Shown one piece after another: positions 36,378 to 46,447 of a DNA stretch of 64,000 nt. This stretch comes from Klebsiella indica. Its GTDB lineage: Bacteria > Pseudomonadota > Gammaproteobacteria > Enterobacterales > Enterobacteriaceae. A program made the position numbers and the translations under genes. Location: positions 25,713 to 89,712 of the forward strand of contig NZ_VCHQ01000004.1 in assembly GCF_005860775.1 (NCBI RefSeq), read 5' to 3'. Numbering within the stretch: position 1 is the first letter of the stretch; the number at the start of each line of letters is the position of its first letter. The notes beneath the pieces are model-generated. The model worked only from the letters and a program-made list of their open reading frames with translations, was not told where the DNA came from and did not search any database.

Positions 36378-37394
36378 ATGGATTACAAACAGCAGATCCT
36401 CAATATATTGCATAGCGAAGCGAAATCCCGGACTGAGATAACCAAACGGCTGGGCGTGACTAAAGCGTATATCACTAAGCTGACAGCACGCCTGTTGGAT
36501 GAACAGCTCATTGAGGAACGGGAAATCAAAGATCCGACTTTTGGCCGCCCGCAGCAGCTACTGGCAGTGAAAACCGGTCAAGCCTGGAGTGCCAACATTA
36601 TGCTACGTAAAGGCAGTTTCCAGGCCACGCTCAATGATTACAATACCCAGCCGCCGCCGCTGGCGACCCTGAGTTTTCCCCTGCCAGAGGAAATGACCCC
36701 AGATCAACTGATGCGCTTTATTACCGCTGGCGTGGCGCAGTTATGCGAACTGGCCAGACTGCCCCGAACTTCGCTCACCGTTGCCAGCGTTGCGCTGCAG
36801 GGCGGGATCGAACATTTCACTGGCATCGTGCGTTATTGCCCGCTTTTTCAGGAAAGCAATGTCAATCTCGCCGCCTTACTTGAGAAAAATCTCCGCCTCC
36901 CGACCCGCATCTATAACATTGCACACTGTACCAATTATCTGCTGGCTAAACGCTCACCCGGCGACGCCTACGTGGCGTTTATGCCCGGATTCGGCAGCCT
37001 CGGTTACGGTTACTGTACCCACGGTGAACCCGGGCTGGGCGAAAACGGCTTCTACCCGGAAATTGTTCATCTCCCCTGGCCCGGGGGGCTGGAACCGGCA
37101 TTTAATGTTGCGGAGAACAATAAACCCGCCACCGTGCTTACCACTGCACGCGCACTCTATTTTGCGATTTGCTGTACCGCGCCGATTCATAATATTAAGC
37201 GGGTGATTGCTACCGGCGAATTATTCGAAGATTACGGCGAGGATATTCTGCCGCTTGCACAGAAAATGCTGGATGAAAGTCCTAATGCGCATATTCGTGA
37301 AATACGCATCCACCATTATAAGACCGGACACAATTACGGATGGAAGGGATTAGTACAGCTCAGTTCAGACAATATTACCAGACTGCGGGTATAG
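36378..37394 (+). CDS. ROK/NagC-type winged-helix regulator with degenerate kinase fold
   Basis: 338 residues starting MDYKQQILNILHSEAKS (GGCGAG before 36378). The N-terminal winged helix (about 4-60: RTEITKRLGVTKAYITKLTARLLDEQLIEE, then FGRPQQLLAV) is the pattern of NagC/Mlc-type ROK regulators. The ROK ATPase pattern DxGGT and the zinc-binding cysteine cluster are not apparent, so it probably binds a sugar ligand without phosphorylating it. It follows the DUF1593 gene on the same strand by about 100 bases and probably regulates it. Confidence 0.75.
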   Translation: MDYKQQILNILHSEAKSRTEITKRLGVTKAYITKLTARLLDEQLIEEREIKDPTFGRPQQLLAVKTGQAWSANIMLRKGSFQATLNDYNTQPPPLATLSFPLPEEMTPDQLMRFITAGVAQLCELARLPRTSLTVASVALQGGIEHFTGIVRYCPLFQESNVNLAALLEKNLRLPTRIYNIAHCTNYLLAKRSPGDAYVAFMPGFGSLGYGYCTHGEPGLGENGFYPEIVHLPWPGGLEPAFNVAENNKPATVLTTARALYFAICCTAPIHNIKRVIATGELFEDYGEDILPLAQKMLDESPNAHIREIRIHHYKTGHNYGWKGLVQLSSDNITRLRV

Positions 37395-37469
37395 TGCGAG
37401 TATTGCGCTTCTTCCCCAGAGACGCCCGTTAACAAGGCCGGTCCGCACGATGCTGGCTGGATGGACAAA

Positions 37470-37508
37470 CGCCCAATGCCGCCTCCGGAGAGAGGCAGCA
37501 TTGCGGCG
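37470..37508. terminator. long imperfect hairpin between convergent genes
   Basis: CGCCCAATGCCGCCTC and GAGGCAGCATTGCGGCG pair as an imperfect stem of about 14 bp around a 7-base loop, between the convergent ROK-like gene and RcnB-like gene. No T-run; the hairpin could end both transcripts. Confidence 0.45.
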
Positions 37509-37553
37509 TGTATGGGAAGCCCGGAAAGCATACGCTCCCGGGGCGATAAAGGG

Positions 37554-38045
37554 TTAGTGGCTCAGCGCGCCGTTGATCAGGATCGAGGTAATAATCCCGG
37601 TCGCGGCGGCAATCAGCACATAGTTGCCGTCAATATATGACCAGTGCTGCCCGCTCGGCGGCGGCGGCAGTCCGCGATCGTTCCAGTCATCGACCCGATA
37701 ATCCTTGCCGCGGAAACGTTGCGGGGCGGGTTGACCTTTACGGAAATCATGCCCGTTCCACGCAAAGTGATCCTGCTCATGGCGTTCCTGATGGCGGTTA
37801 TCGTGCGATCCTCTGCCGCCGGGACCACCGCGATCCGATCCTCGATTACCGCTATTCCCTTGATGATTGTTGGCCTGCGCGCCGTTACCCGGCCCCTGCT
37901 GGCGGTTACCGTCCGGGCCGCCACGTCCAGCATTTTTTTGCCAGATCTGCTGCTGACCCTGGTCGTTGCCGCCAGGGCCATCAGCCCAGGAGACAGAAGT
38001 AAACGCGCAAGATAAAATAATCGCCAGTGAAAGAATTTTTTTCAT
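37554..38045 (-). CDS. RcnB-family periplasmic protein
   Basis: 163 residues starting MKKILSLAIILSCAFTSVSWA, a clear signal peptide; an in-frame ATG 75 bases upstream is not used because the signal would be buried. The mature N-terminal half is a low-complexity, Gly/Asn/Gln/His/Arg-rich segment. The C-terminal half has the RcnB-family core KDYRVDDWNDRGLPPPPSGQHW followed by YIDGNYVLIAAATGIITSIL, a hydrophobic end. RcnB of E. coli modulates nickel/cobalt export; here no rcnA is adjacent. The His-rich linker might bind metal. Confidence 0.85.
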   Translation of the reverse strand: MKKILSLAIILSCAFTSVSWADGPGGNDQGQQQIWQKNAGRGGPDGNRQQGPGNGAQANNHQGNSGNRGSDRGGPGGRGSHDNRHQERHEQDHFAWNGHDFRKGQPAPQRFRGKDYRVDDWNDRGLPPPPSGQHWSYIDGNYVLIAAATGIITSILINGALSH

Positions 38046-38184
38046 AGTACACCTCCTGATATATTTCTTTTTTAACGTATAAATGTGGAGGAATAGTGAA
38101 TAGTAAAACATCCAGGACAATTCCTGGCATATCCGTGATGATACGTTAAGAATATTAGCCTGACGCTAAATAAACGCTCCAGAC

Positions 38185-38206
38185 AAAAAAGGCCGCTTTC
38201 GCGACC
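38185..38206 (-). terminator. rho-independent terminator of the Trp-repeat protein gene
   Basis: On the minus strand GGTCGC-GAAA-GCGGCC forms a 6-bp stem (one G-T pair) with a stable GAAA loop, followed by six T residues (A-run at 38185-38190). It lies 24 bases after the stop. Confidence 0.75.
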
Positions 38207-38229
38207 CGTTTGTAGAGAATTGTCAGTGA

Positions 38230-38619
38230 TTATTCAGTGACTTTATTTTTTAACTCTTCGGCACCTTGTTTGGTTTTATCCCAGCCTTCTTTACTGACCT
38301 CTTTGGTTTTATTCCAGCCCTTCTCAGCGCCCTCTTTGGTTGCATTCCAGCCTTTCTCCGAGCCTTCTTTGGTTTTATTCCAGGCCTTTTGTGCGTCTTC
38401 GCTGACCTTGCTACCTACGCTGTCGCTTTTCCCTTCCGCAGCGTGTTTGGCTTTCAGCTTCTGCTCTTCACCCTGATGCTGGGCTTGATGCAGTTTTTCC
38501 TTCGCCGTATTGGCCGTTTCGTGAGCCGCCGCGACGGTATCGTCGGTTGCGTGTGTCGTGGCAGCAAAAACAGGTGCGGCTACCAGAATCGCAGATAATG
38601 CAATCATTGCTTTTTTCAT
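38230..38619 (-). CDS. secreted LEA-like 11-residue-repeat protein
   Basis: 129 residues. The signal peptide is MKKAMIALSAILVAAPVFA. The mature protein is highly charged and Ala/Lys/Glu-rich with tandem 11-residue units around a Trp: AWNKTKEGSEK, GWNATKEGAEK, GWNKTKEVSKE, GWDKTKQGAEE. The pattern resembles LEA group 3 and other amphipathic-helix stress proteins. The repeats appear as 33-base DNA repeats as well. It is probably a periplasmic helical protein; its function is not known to me. Confidence 0.75.
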   Translation of the reverse strand: MKKAMIALSAILVAAPVFAATTHATDDTVAAAHETANTAKEKLHQAQHQGEEQKLKAKHAAEGKSDSVGSKVSEDAQKAWNKTKEGSEKGWNATKEGAEKGWNKTKEVSKEGWDKTKQGAEELKNKVTE

Positions 38620-38845
38620 ATAATGTCCTCTCTCTAACTTACTTCATGTTATGAGTTGCATTCAGCATGGCACAAAATTCTGTTATCTGGCTTTAGGGAT
38701 TGTTCTTAAAACTGGTTTTCTCCGATTCAATCGCCCTTTTCCCCGCGATACCCCAGTTCGGGCAGCGCGAATAGATGTCAACAAGTTTGTTACATTTTAT
38801 GTCATTTCCTGCTGATATACTTACCGTTTATGTTTGCACAAGAAT

Positions 38846-38864
38846 AATTCTCAGAATCATTATA
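38846..38864 (+). promoter_or_regulatory. candidate Fur box of the iron-chelate transporter operon
   Basis: AATTCTCAGAATCATTATA matches the 19-bp Fur consensus at 13 positions, with an intact AATCATTAT half. It is about 220 bases upstream of the first gene, on the far side of the palindromic repeat. Confidence 0.6.
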
Positions 38865-38868
38865 TTTA

Positions 38869-39056
38869 TACATCCTGACTAATTCGAATTGTATAAAGGC
38901 GGCGCGTAAGCGAGCCCCCCGGTGCTTGATTTCCGTAAGTAACTGGAATGAGTGGCAAATCTGCCGGGAGCAGATTTGAACGCCGCTTGCGACGGCCCGT
39001 GGGAGGGCCGAGTAATCCGCAGCCAACACACATGCAACTTGAAGTATCACGGGTAT
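38869..39056. repeat. 188-bp imperfect palindromic repeat (ERIC/Yersinia-type family)
   Basis: The ends ATACATCCTGACTAATTCGAATTGTAT and, inverted, ATACCCGTGATACTTCAAGTTGCAT are imperfect inverted repeats, and the second is a sequence I recall flanking ERIC-like repeats in Yersinia and relatives. A perfect internal hairpin CAAATCTGC/GCAGATTTG lies at 38956-38978. The element fills the space between the Fur-like site and the first gene of the operon. Confidence 0.6.
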
Positions 39057-39082
39057 CAATCAGCAAACGGAACGCATATATT

Positions 39083-40210
39083 ATGGCAAGAAAACCCGCA
39101 GCAAATTCACTCCGTCTTATTAGCGCAGCACTACTCTTCGCCCCATTTTTCAGCCATGCCACGCAATATCCACTCACCGTAACCGACCTTGCCGGCCGCA
39201 GTATTACGCTCAGCCATGAGCCGCAGCGTATCATCCTGCAGGATGGCCGCGATATTATGGCGTTGGCCCTGCTTGATCGCGATAACCCCTTCAGACGGCT
39301 GGTCGCATGGAATAACCTGGCGAAAAGACAGGATATCAACACCTGGAAAATGCTGAAAACGAAGTGGCCTCAGTCGGTTAAAATTCTCGATATGGGCTTT
39401 AGCGATAAGGGGAACGTCGACCTTGAAAGCGTGATCTCCCGTCATCCGGATCTGATGATTGCCCAGCTTCGCGCCAAACCGGCGCTGGAAGAAAGCGGTA
39501 TTATCAACAAACTCAGCGCGCTGAATATTCCGGTGCTGTTCGTCGATTATGAAATCAATCCCGGCAAAGACACGGCGCCGAGCATTGACCTGTTAGGCCA
39601 CGTTCTCAATCGCGAAGAAAACGCCAAAGCCTATACCGACTACTATCGTCAGCAACTGGATACCATCCGCCAGAAAACCGCGACGATCACGCCGAAAGCC
39701 AACGTCTTTGTCGAGGCGCTGGCGGGCAATAGCGATGCCTGCTGCTTTACCCACGGCCACAGCGGTTGGGGCGCACTGGTAGAAACCGTCGGCGCAAACA
39801 ATATCGGCTCGCAACTGCTCCCCGGCGCATCAGGTTTTGTCTCCCTGGAAAAGGTGATCAGCATGAAACCTGACGTCTATATCATGACGGGCTCCAAACG
39901 CGGTAATAGCCAGGTACTGCCGCTGGGTTATCAGGTCAATGCGCAGGCGGTCAATCGCCAGGCGCAGGTGCTGCTGTCACGTACCGGGGTGAACGACATT
40001 CCGGCGGTTAAAGCGCAACGCGCGTACGGCATTTACCACCACTTCTACAACCATCCGTGGAATATCGTCGGCATGGAGTATCTGGCGAAGGATATCTATC
40101 CGCAAACCTTCCGCAACCTGAATCCTGACGATACCTGGCGCTACATCGTCCATCATTTCACCACCCTGCCTGACCTGCCGTTCGTTTTTTCCTGGCAACA
40201 AGGTGAGTAA
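39083..40210 (+). CDS. iron-chelate ABC transporter, periplasmic binding protein
   Basis: 375 residues. The start at 39083 (MARKPAANSLRLISAALLFA) gives a proper signal peptide cleaved near HA-TQYP. Family-8 (FepB/BtuF-like) features follow: PLTVTDLAGRSITLSHEPQRIIL and a C-terminal VISMKPDVYIMTGSK. It is longer than FecB (about 300) owing to extra segments such as ACCFTHGHSGWGALVETVG. The gene is followed at 6 bases by a FecCD-type permease and then an ATPase. Iron-siderophore, haem or another metal chelate is the expected cargo; the Fur-like site upstream favours iron. Confidence 0.85.
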   Translation: MARKPAANSLRLISAALLFAPFFSHATQYPLTVTDLAGRSITLSHEPQRIILQDGRDIMALALLDRDNPFRRLVAWNNLAKRQDINTWKMLKTKWPQSVKILDMGFSDKGNVDLESVISRHPDLMIAQLRAKPALEESGIINKLSALNIPVLFVDYEINPGKDTAPSIDLLGHVLNREENAKAYTDYYRQQLDTIRQKTATITPKANVFVEALAGNSDACCFTHGHSGWGALVETVGANNIGSQLLPGASGFVSLEKVISMKPDVYIMTGSKRGNSQVLPLGYQVNAQAVNRQAQVLLSRTGVNDIPAVKAQRAYGIYHHFYNHPWNIVGMEYLAKDIYPQTFRNLNPDDTWRYIVHHFTTLPDLPFVFSWQQGE

Positions 40211-40216
40211 CGCCCC

Positions 40217-41299
40217 ATGAGTTCAACGACTGAACCCGGTATCGGCGCGCACCGCGTCGATAGCCATGGCGTGATGGCCAACTACCGCAGCATCGTTCGT
40301 CGTCGTGTCACGATGATACTGCTGCTGGTGCTGCTGATTGCCGCCTCGCTGCTGCTTGACTTCGTCATGGGGCCGGCGGGCCTGTCGCTGCGTACCCTGT
40401 GGCAAACGCTCATTGACCCGGCCAACGCCAGTGCCGGAACCCGGGCTATCGTCTGGGATATCCGCATGCCTTATGCCCTGATGGCGATTGTCGTCGGCCT
40501 GGCCCTCGGTCTCGCCGGGGCAGAGATGCAGACCATCCTCAATAACCCGCTGGCAAGCCCGTTCACCCTTGGCGTCTCCTCCGCGGCGGCATTCGGCGCC
40601 GCGCTGGCTATCGTGCTGGGGATCGGTATTCCTGGCATTCCGGGACAGTGGTTTATCCCGGCCAACGCCTTTATCTTCGCTCTGCTGGCGGCGCTGCTGC
40701 TGGATGGCATTACGCGCTGGACGCAGGTCGCCACGTCCGGAGTGATTCTGTTTGGTATCGCGCTGGTATTCACCTTCAATGCGCTGGTATCCATGCTGCA
40801 GTTTGTCGCCAACGAAGACACCCTACAGGGGCTGGTATTCTGGACCATGGGCAGTATTGACCGCGCGTCCTGGCAAAAGGTCGCGATTCTGTTCGCCGTA
40901 CTGGTTGTGGTGATGCCGTTGTCGTTGCTTAGCGCCTGGAAACTGACCGCGTTGCGCCTCGGTGAAGATCGGGCAATCAGTTTTGGCATTGATGTGCGTC
41001 GTTTGCGTCTGACCACGCTGCTGCGCATCAGCATTTTATCGGCTCTTTCGGTCGCGTTTGTTGGGCCAATCGGCTTTATCGGCCTGGTTGCGCCACATAT
41101 CGCCCGCTTGCTTTTCGGTGAAGATCACCGTTTTTATCTTCCGGCCAGCGCGCTTACCGGCGCGCTGGTGCTATCGCTGGCCTCGGTCGCCGCAAAAAAT
41201 CTGATCCCCGGCGCGATTATTCCGGTTGGCATCGTGACCTCGCTGGTAGGCGTGCCTTTCTTCCTGAGCATTATCTTACGCCGTCGGGGGCATGTATGA
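40217..41299 (+). CDS. iron-chelate ABC transporter permease (FecCD family)
   Basis: 360 residues with about ten membrane helices. It has a basic cytoplasmic N-terminus, then the FecCD pattern: WDIRMPYALMAIVVGLALGLAGAEMQTILNNPLASPFTLGVSSAAAFGAALA and, near the end, GPIGFIGLVAPHIARLLFGEDHRFYLPASALTGALVL. Only one permease gene is present, so it should act as a homodimer, as BtuC does. The ribosome-binding site lies inside the upstream stop region, and its stop overlaps the ATPase start by 4 bases (ATGA). Confidence 0.92.
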   Translation: MSSTTEPGIGAHRVDSHGVMANYRSIVRRRVTMILLLVLLIAASLLLDFVMGPAGLSLRTLWQTLIDPANASAGTRAIVWDIRMPYALMAIVVGLALGLAGAEMQTILNNPLASPFTLGVSSAAAFGAALAIVLGIGIPGIPGQWFIPANAFIFALLAALLLDGITRWTQVATSGVILFGIALVFTFNALVSMLQFVANEDTLQGLVFWTMGSIDRASWQKVAILFAVLVVVMPLSLLSAWKLTALRLGEDRAISFGIDVRRLRLTTLLRISILSALSVAFVGPIGFIGLVAPHIARLLFGEDHRFYLPASALTGALVLSLASVAAKNLIPGAIIPVGIVTSLVGVPFFLSIILRRRGHV

Positions 41300-42090
41300 G
41301 TGACCATTTATCCGGGCTGTCGCTGACCCATTTCAGCGCGGGTTATCCCAGACGACCGGTGATTCGCGATCTCACGGTACCGCGACTGCCCCGCGGCAAA
41401 ATCACCGCCCTGCTCGGTCCCAACGGCAGCGGCAAATCCACGCTTATGCGAGCGATGGCCGGACTGGGGCCATCCAGCGGCGAGCTGTTGCTGGATGGCG
41501 AAAACCTGCTGGCGTTGCCCTTTGCGCGGCGCGCGGAAAAAGTGGTTTATCTGCCGCAGACGCTGCCCGCTGGCGTGCATCTGCACGTGCTGGAGTCGAT
41601 AATTGTCGCCCAGCGCGCCGCCGGCGGTATGCACAATCCGGAAAACCAGACGCAAGTCATGTCGCTGCTGCGCCAGTTAGGCATTGCGCATCTGGCGCTA
41701 AGCTACCTTGACCAGTTGTCTGGCGGACAGAAGCAGCTCGTCGGTCTGGCGCAATCGCTTATCCGCCAGCCAGCCCTGTTACTGCTGGATGAACCGCTCA
41801 GCGCGCTGGATCTGAACTATCAGTTCCACGTAATGGATCGGGTACGCCAGGAGACGCAAACGCGCAATATCATTACTCTGGTGGTGGTTCACGATATTAA
41901 TATCGCCCTGCGTCATGCGGATCATGTGTTGATGCTGAAAGAGGGGCAATTGCTGGGGGATGGTACGCCAGCCGAGGTGATTACCCCGCAGACCTTAGCC
42001 GCGGTTTACGGCGTGCGCGGACGCATCGAACCCTGTTCTCAAGGGGTGATGCACGCCATTATTGATGGTCTGGACACGGCGGGTGTTTAA
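41296..42090 (+). CDS. iron-chelate ABC transporter ATPase (FecE/FepC family)
   Basis: 264 residues. Walker A is GPNGSGKS (about residues 44-51), the signature is LSGGQKQLVGLAQSL, Walker B is LLLLDEPLSALD and the switch His is in VVVHDINIAL. It energises the FecCD-type permease encoded just upstream. The three genes form a minimal binding protein-permease-ATPase importer with no outer-membrane receptor in the window. Confidence 0.93.
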   Translation: MSDHLSGLSLTHFSAGYPRRPVIRDLTVPRLPRGKITALLGPNGSGKSTLMRAMAGLGPSSGELLLDGENLLALPFARRAEKVVYLPQTLPAGVHLHVLESIIVAQRAAGGMHNPENQTQVMSLLRQLGIAHLALSYLDQLSGGQKQLVGLAQSLIRQPALLLLDEPLSALDLNYQFHVMDRVRQETQTRNIITLVVVHDINIALRHADHVLMLKEGQLLGDGTPAEVITPQTLAAVYGVRGRIEPCSQGVMHAIIDGLDTAGV

Positions 42091-42140
42091 ACCTTACGGT
42101 TTTTATGTTTCAGCATGGTATAAGCCGCTCGCATATTCTC

Positions 42141-42180
42141 CCGGGCAGCGGCGCATTACGCCTTACCCGGCAACAAAACC
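42141..42180. repeat. REP (PU) element
   Basis: CCGGGCAGCGGCGCATTACG followed by CCTTACCCGGCAACAAAACC is the usual enterobacterial REP layout, with CCGGG/CCCGG arms. It lies between the iron transporter and the sucrose operon. Confidence 0.7.
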
Positions 42181-42294
42181 CGGAACCGCAGTGCACGTTG
42201 CTTCAGCAAGCATAGCCAATTCCCGTTTTTTGCCCTGGCTCGCACTTTTCCGCATGTGACATTCCCCTTCCCCTGCCGCTATGTTTTAATAAGC

Positions 42295-42306
42295 TAAACC
42301 GGTTTA
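42295..42306 (+). promoter_or_regulatory. ScrR operator of scrK
   Basis: TAAACCGGTTTA is a perfect 12-bp palindrome 29 bases before the scrK start. The same palindrome occurs before scrY (43367-43380). It is of the LacI/GalR type expected for ScrR. Confidence 0.8.
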
Positions 42307-42335
42307 ATTAAGTTTAGCTTTGGAGAAATACCCGC

Positions 42336-43259
42336 ATGAATGCAAAAGTTTGGGTTCTGGGCGACGCGGTGGTCGACCTGCTGCCGGAAAGTGAAGGCCG
42401 CCTGTTGCAATGCCCCGGCGGCGCGCCGGCTAACGTGGCGGTAGGCGTCGCCCGCCTGGGCGGAGACAGCGGTTTTATCGGCCGCGTCGGCGACGATCCG
42501 TTCGGTCGCTTTCTGCGTCATACCCTGCAGCAGGAACAGGTCGACGTCAGCCATATGTTGCTTGATAGCCAGCATCGTACCTCTACCGTGGTGGTTGATC
42601 TTGACGACCAGGGCGAGCGAACCTTTACCTTTATGGTGCGCCCCAGCGCGGATCTGTTCCTGACAAAGGACGATCTGCCCGAGTTTACCGCCAGTCAGTG
42701 GCTGCACGTTTGTTCCATCGCGCTCAGCGCCGAACCCAGCCGCAGCACGACTTTTGCGGCAATGGAAAAGATCAAACTCGCCGGTGGTCGGGTCAGCTTT
42801 GACCCCAATATCCGCCCGGACCTTTGGCAGGATCAGGAACAGTTGCACGCCTGCCTCGATCGCGCCCTGCGCCTGGCAAACGTGGTAAAACTCTCCGAAG
42901 AGGAGCTGGTATTGATCAGCGGCAGCGATGATCTCAGCCAGGGCATCGCCAGCGTAAGCGAGCGCTATCAGCCTGAATTACTGCTGGTGACTCAGGGAAA
43001 GGCGGGCGTACTGGCCGCGTTTCAGCAACAGTTTATCCATTTCAGCGCCAGGCCCGTTGTCAGCGTAGACACCACCGGCGCGGGCGACGCCTTTGTCGCC
43101 GGACTGCTTGCCAGCCTTGCCGCCAACGGGATGCCGACGGATATCCACGCCCTGGAGCCCACGCTAACCCTGGCGCAAACCTGCGGCGCACTGGCCACCA
43201 CGGCCAAAGGCGCGATGACCGCGCTCCCCCGGCAGCGCGATCTTAATCGCCAGTTTTGA
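42336..43259 (+). CDS. scrK: fructokinase ScrK
   Basis: 307 residues of a PfkB/ribokinase-family sugar kinase. The N-terminal VWVLGDAVVDLLPE and PGGAPANVAVGVARLGG are typical, and the C-terminal ATP/anion-hole motif is DTTGAGDAFVAGLLASL with its catalytic Asp. It phosphorylates fructose released from sucrose-6-phosphate by ScrB. It has its own ScrR operator and stands first in the order scrK-scrY-scrA-scrB-scrR, as in the known Klebsiella and pUR400 regulons. Confidence 0.96.
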   Translation: MNAKVWVLGDAVVDLLPESEGRLLQCPGGAPANVAVGVARLGGDSGFIGRVGDDPFGRFLRHTLQQEQVDVSHMLLDSQHRTSTVVVDLDDQGERTFTFMVRPSADLFLTKDDLPEFTASQWLHVCSIALSAEPSRSTTFAAMEKIKLAGGRVSFDPNIRPDLWQDQEQLHACLDRALRLANVVKLSEEELVLISGSDDLSQGIASVSERYQPELLLVTQGKAGVLAAFQQQFIHFSARPVVSVDTTGAGDAFVAGLLASLAANGMPTDIHALEPTLTLAQTCGALATTAKGAMTALPRQRDLNRQF

Positions 43260-43309
43260 TCCTTCCGGCCGCCCTGCGCGGCCCACTTTGTTGCCTCCAT
43301 CACAATTAT

Positions 43310-43321
43310 TAAATCGGTTTA
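43310..43321 (+). promoter_or_regulatory. ScrR operator 1 of scrY
   Basis: TAAATCGGTTTA, one change from the perfect palindrome of the second operator, lies 46 bases upstream of it in the scrY promoter region. Two operators before scrY are known in the pUR400 system. Confidence 0.75.
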
Positions 43322-43339
43322 GCAATTTATATTCCCTGA

Positions 43340-43360
43340 TGTTAAAGATCATGTTTAACA
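43340..43360 (+). promoter_or_regulatory. inverted repeat between the two scrY operators
   Basis: TGTTAAA (43340-43346) and TTTAACA (43354-43360) form a perfect 7-bp inverted repeat with 7-base spacing. It is not a good match to the CRP consensus. It may be part of the promoter (the TTTAACATAG-like region) or a second factor's site. Confidence 0.4.
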
Positions 43361-43366
43361 TAGTGA

Positions 43367-44941
<1,575 letters not shown>

Positions 44942-45076
44942 CGGTAAAACCTGCCGACGGAAACAGCCGGGGCGATGACGCGCGTTTCATCGCCCCGGAC
45001 ACAATCACGACTCAGAGATTGCGCCCCGCCACCGCGGGAGCAAAACACACGAATTATTACGCATTCAGAGGGTACT

Positions 45077-46447
45077 ATGGATTTTGAACAAATTTCCCGC
45101 TCGCTGCTTCCCCTTCTGGGAGGCAAGGAAAATATCGCCAGCGCCGCGCACTGCGCCACCCGCCTGCGCCTGGTTTTAGTGGATGATGCCCTGGCCGATC
45201 AGCAGGCCATCGGTAAAATCGAGGGGGTTAAAGGCTGTTTCCGTAACGCCGGGCAGATGCAGATTATTTTTGGTACCGGAGTGGTAAATAAGGTCTATGC
45301 CGCCTTTATTCAGGCGGCGGGGATTGGCGAATCCAGCAAATCAGAAGCCGCCGACATCGCGGCGAAAAAGCTGAATCCATTCCAGCGAATCGCCCGTCTG
45401 CTGTCGAATATCTTCGTGCCGATTATCCCGGCAATCGTCGCCTCCGGCCTGCTAATGGGCCTGCTGGGAATGGTCAAAACCTACGGCTGGGTCGACCCGA
45501 ATAACGCCATCTACATCATGCTGGATATGTGCAGCTCGGCGGCGTTTATTATTCTGCCGATTCTGATTGGCTTTACCGCCGCCCGCGAATTTGGCGGTAA
45601 CCCCTATCTTGGCGCGACGCTTGGCGGCATTCTGACCCACCCGGCGCTGACTAACGCCTGGGGCGTGGCAGCCGGTTTCCACACCATGAACTTCTTCGGC
45701 CTTGAGATTGCCATGATCGGCTATCAGGGCACGGTGTTCCCGGTATTGCTGGCGGTGTGGTTTATGAGCATCGTTGAGAAACAGCTGCGCCGCGTGATTC
45801 CCGATGCGCTGGATTTGATCCTGACGCCGTTCCTGACGGTGATCATTTCCGGTTTCATCGCCCTGCTGATTATCGGCCCGGCCGGTCGCGCCCTCGGCGA
45901 CGGTATCTCGTTTGTCCTTAGCACCCTGATTAGCCATGCGGGCTGGCTGGCCGGCCTGCTGTTTGGCGGTCTTTATTCGATAATCGTGATTACCGGTATT
46001 CACCACAGCTTTCACGCCATCGAAGCCGGACTGCTGGGTAACCCATCCATCGGCGTCAACTTCCTGCTGCCAATTTGGGCCATGGCCAACGTCGCCCAGG
46101 GCGGGGCCTGTCTGGCGGTGTGGTTTAAAACCAAAGATGCAAAAATCAAAGCGATTACCCTGCCATCCGCATTTTCTGCCATGCTGGGGATCACTGAAGC
46201 GGCGATCTTTGGTATCAACTTACGCTTTGTGAAACCATTTATCGCAGCGCTGATCGGCGGCGCGGCGGGCGGCGCGTGGGTGGTATCAGTACACGTCTAC
46301 ATGACCGCGGTTGGCCTGACGGCTATTCCCGGCATGGCTATCGTGCAGGCCAGCTCGCTGCTGAACTATATTATCGGCATGGCCATCGCTTTTGGCGTCG
46401 CCTTTGCGGTCTCCCTGGTGCTGAAATACAAAACGGACGCTGAATAA
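45077..46447 (+). CDS. scrA: sucrose-specific PTS EIIBC ScrA
   Basis: 456 residues. The start at 45077 (MDFEQISRSLLPLLGGKENI, AGAGGG upstream) matches the known ScrA length; an in-frame upstream ATG at 44975 is in the scrY-scrA gap. The EIIB domain has the phospho-cysteine in AAHCATRLRL (about residue 25). The EIIC domain then spans about ten helices from NPFQRIARLLSNIFVPIIPAIVASGLL. There is no EIIA domain, so phosphate comes from Crr, as known for ScrA. It imports sucrose as sucrose-6-phosphate. Confidence 0.96.
   Translation: MDFEQISRSLLPLLGGKENIASAAHCATRLRLVLVDDALADQQAIGKIEGVKGCFRNAGQMQIIFGTGVVNKVYAAFIQAAGIGESSKSEAADIAAKKLNPFQRIARLLSNIFVPIIPAIVASGLLMGLLGMVKTYGWVDPNNAIYIMLDMCSSAAFIILPILIGFTAAREFGGNPYLGATLGGILTHPALTNAWGVAAGFHTMNFFGLEIAMIGYQGTVFPVLLAVWFMSIVEKQLRRVIPDALDLILTPFLTVIISGFIALLIIGPAGRALGDGISFVLSTLISHAGWLAGLLFGGLYSIIVITGIHHSFHAIEAGLLGNPSIGVNFLLPIWAMANVAQGGACLAVWFKTKDAKIKAITLPSAFSAMLGITEAAIFGINLRFVKPFIAALIGGAAGGAWVVSVHVYMTAVGLTAIPGMAIVQASSLLNYIIGMAIAFGVAFAVSLVLKYKTDAE

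Larger units (their letters stand above)
38620..39082. other. promoter and leader region of the iron-chelate transporter
   Basis: A 463-base non-coding region: the divergent promoter of the Trp-repeat protein (38620-38700), a Fur-like site (38846-38864), then a 188-bp palindromic repeat (38869-39056) immediately before the binding-protein start. An open frame running through the repeat (from 38948) is not considered coding. Confidence 0.6.

Noticed and set aside
38948..39082. An extended N-terminus for the iron-chelate binding protein starting at 38948.
   Set aside because: The extension is translated from the palindromic repeat and would bury the signal peptide; the start at 39083 gives a normal one.
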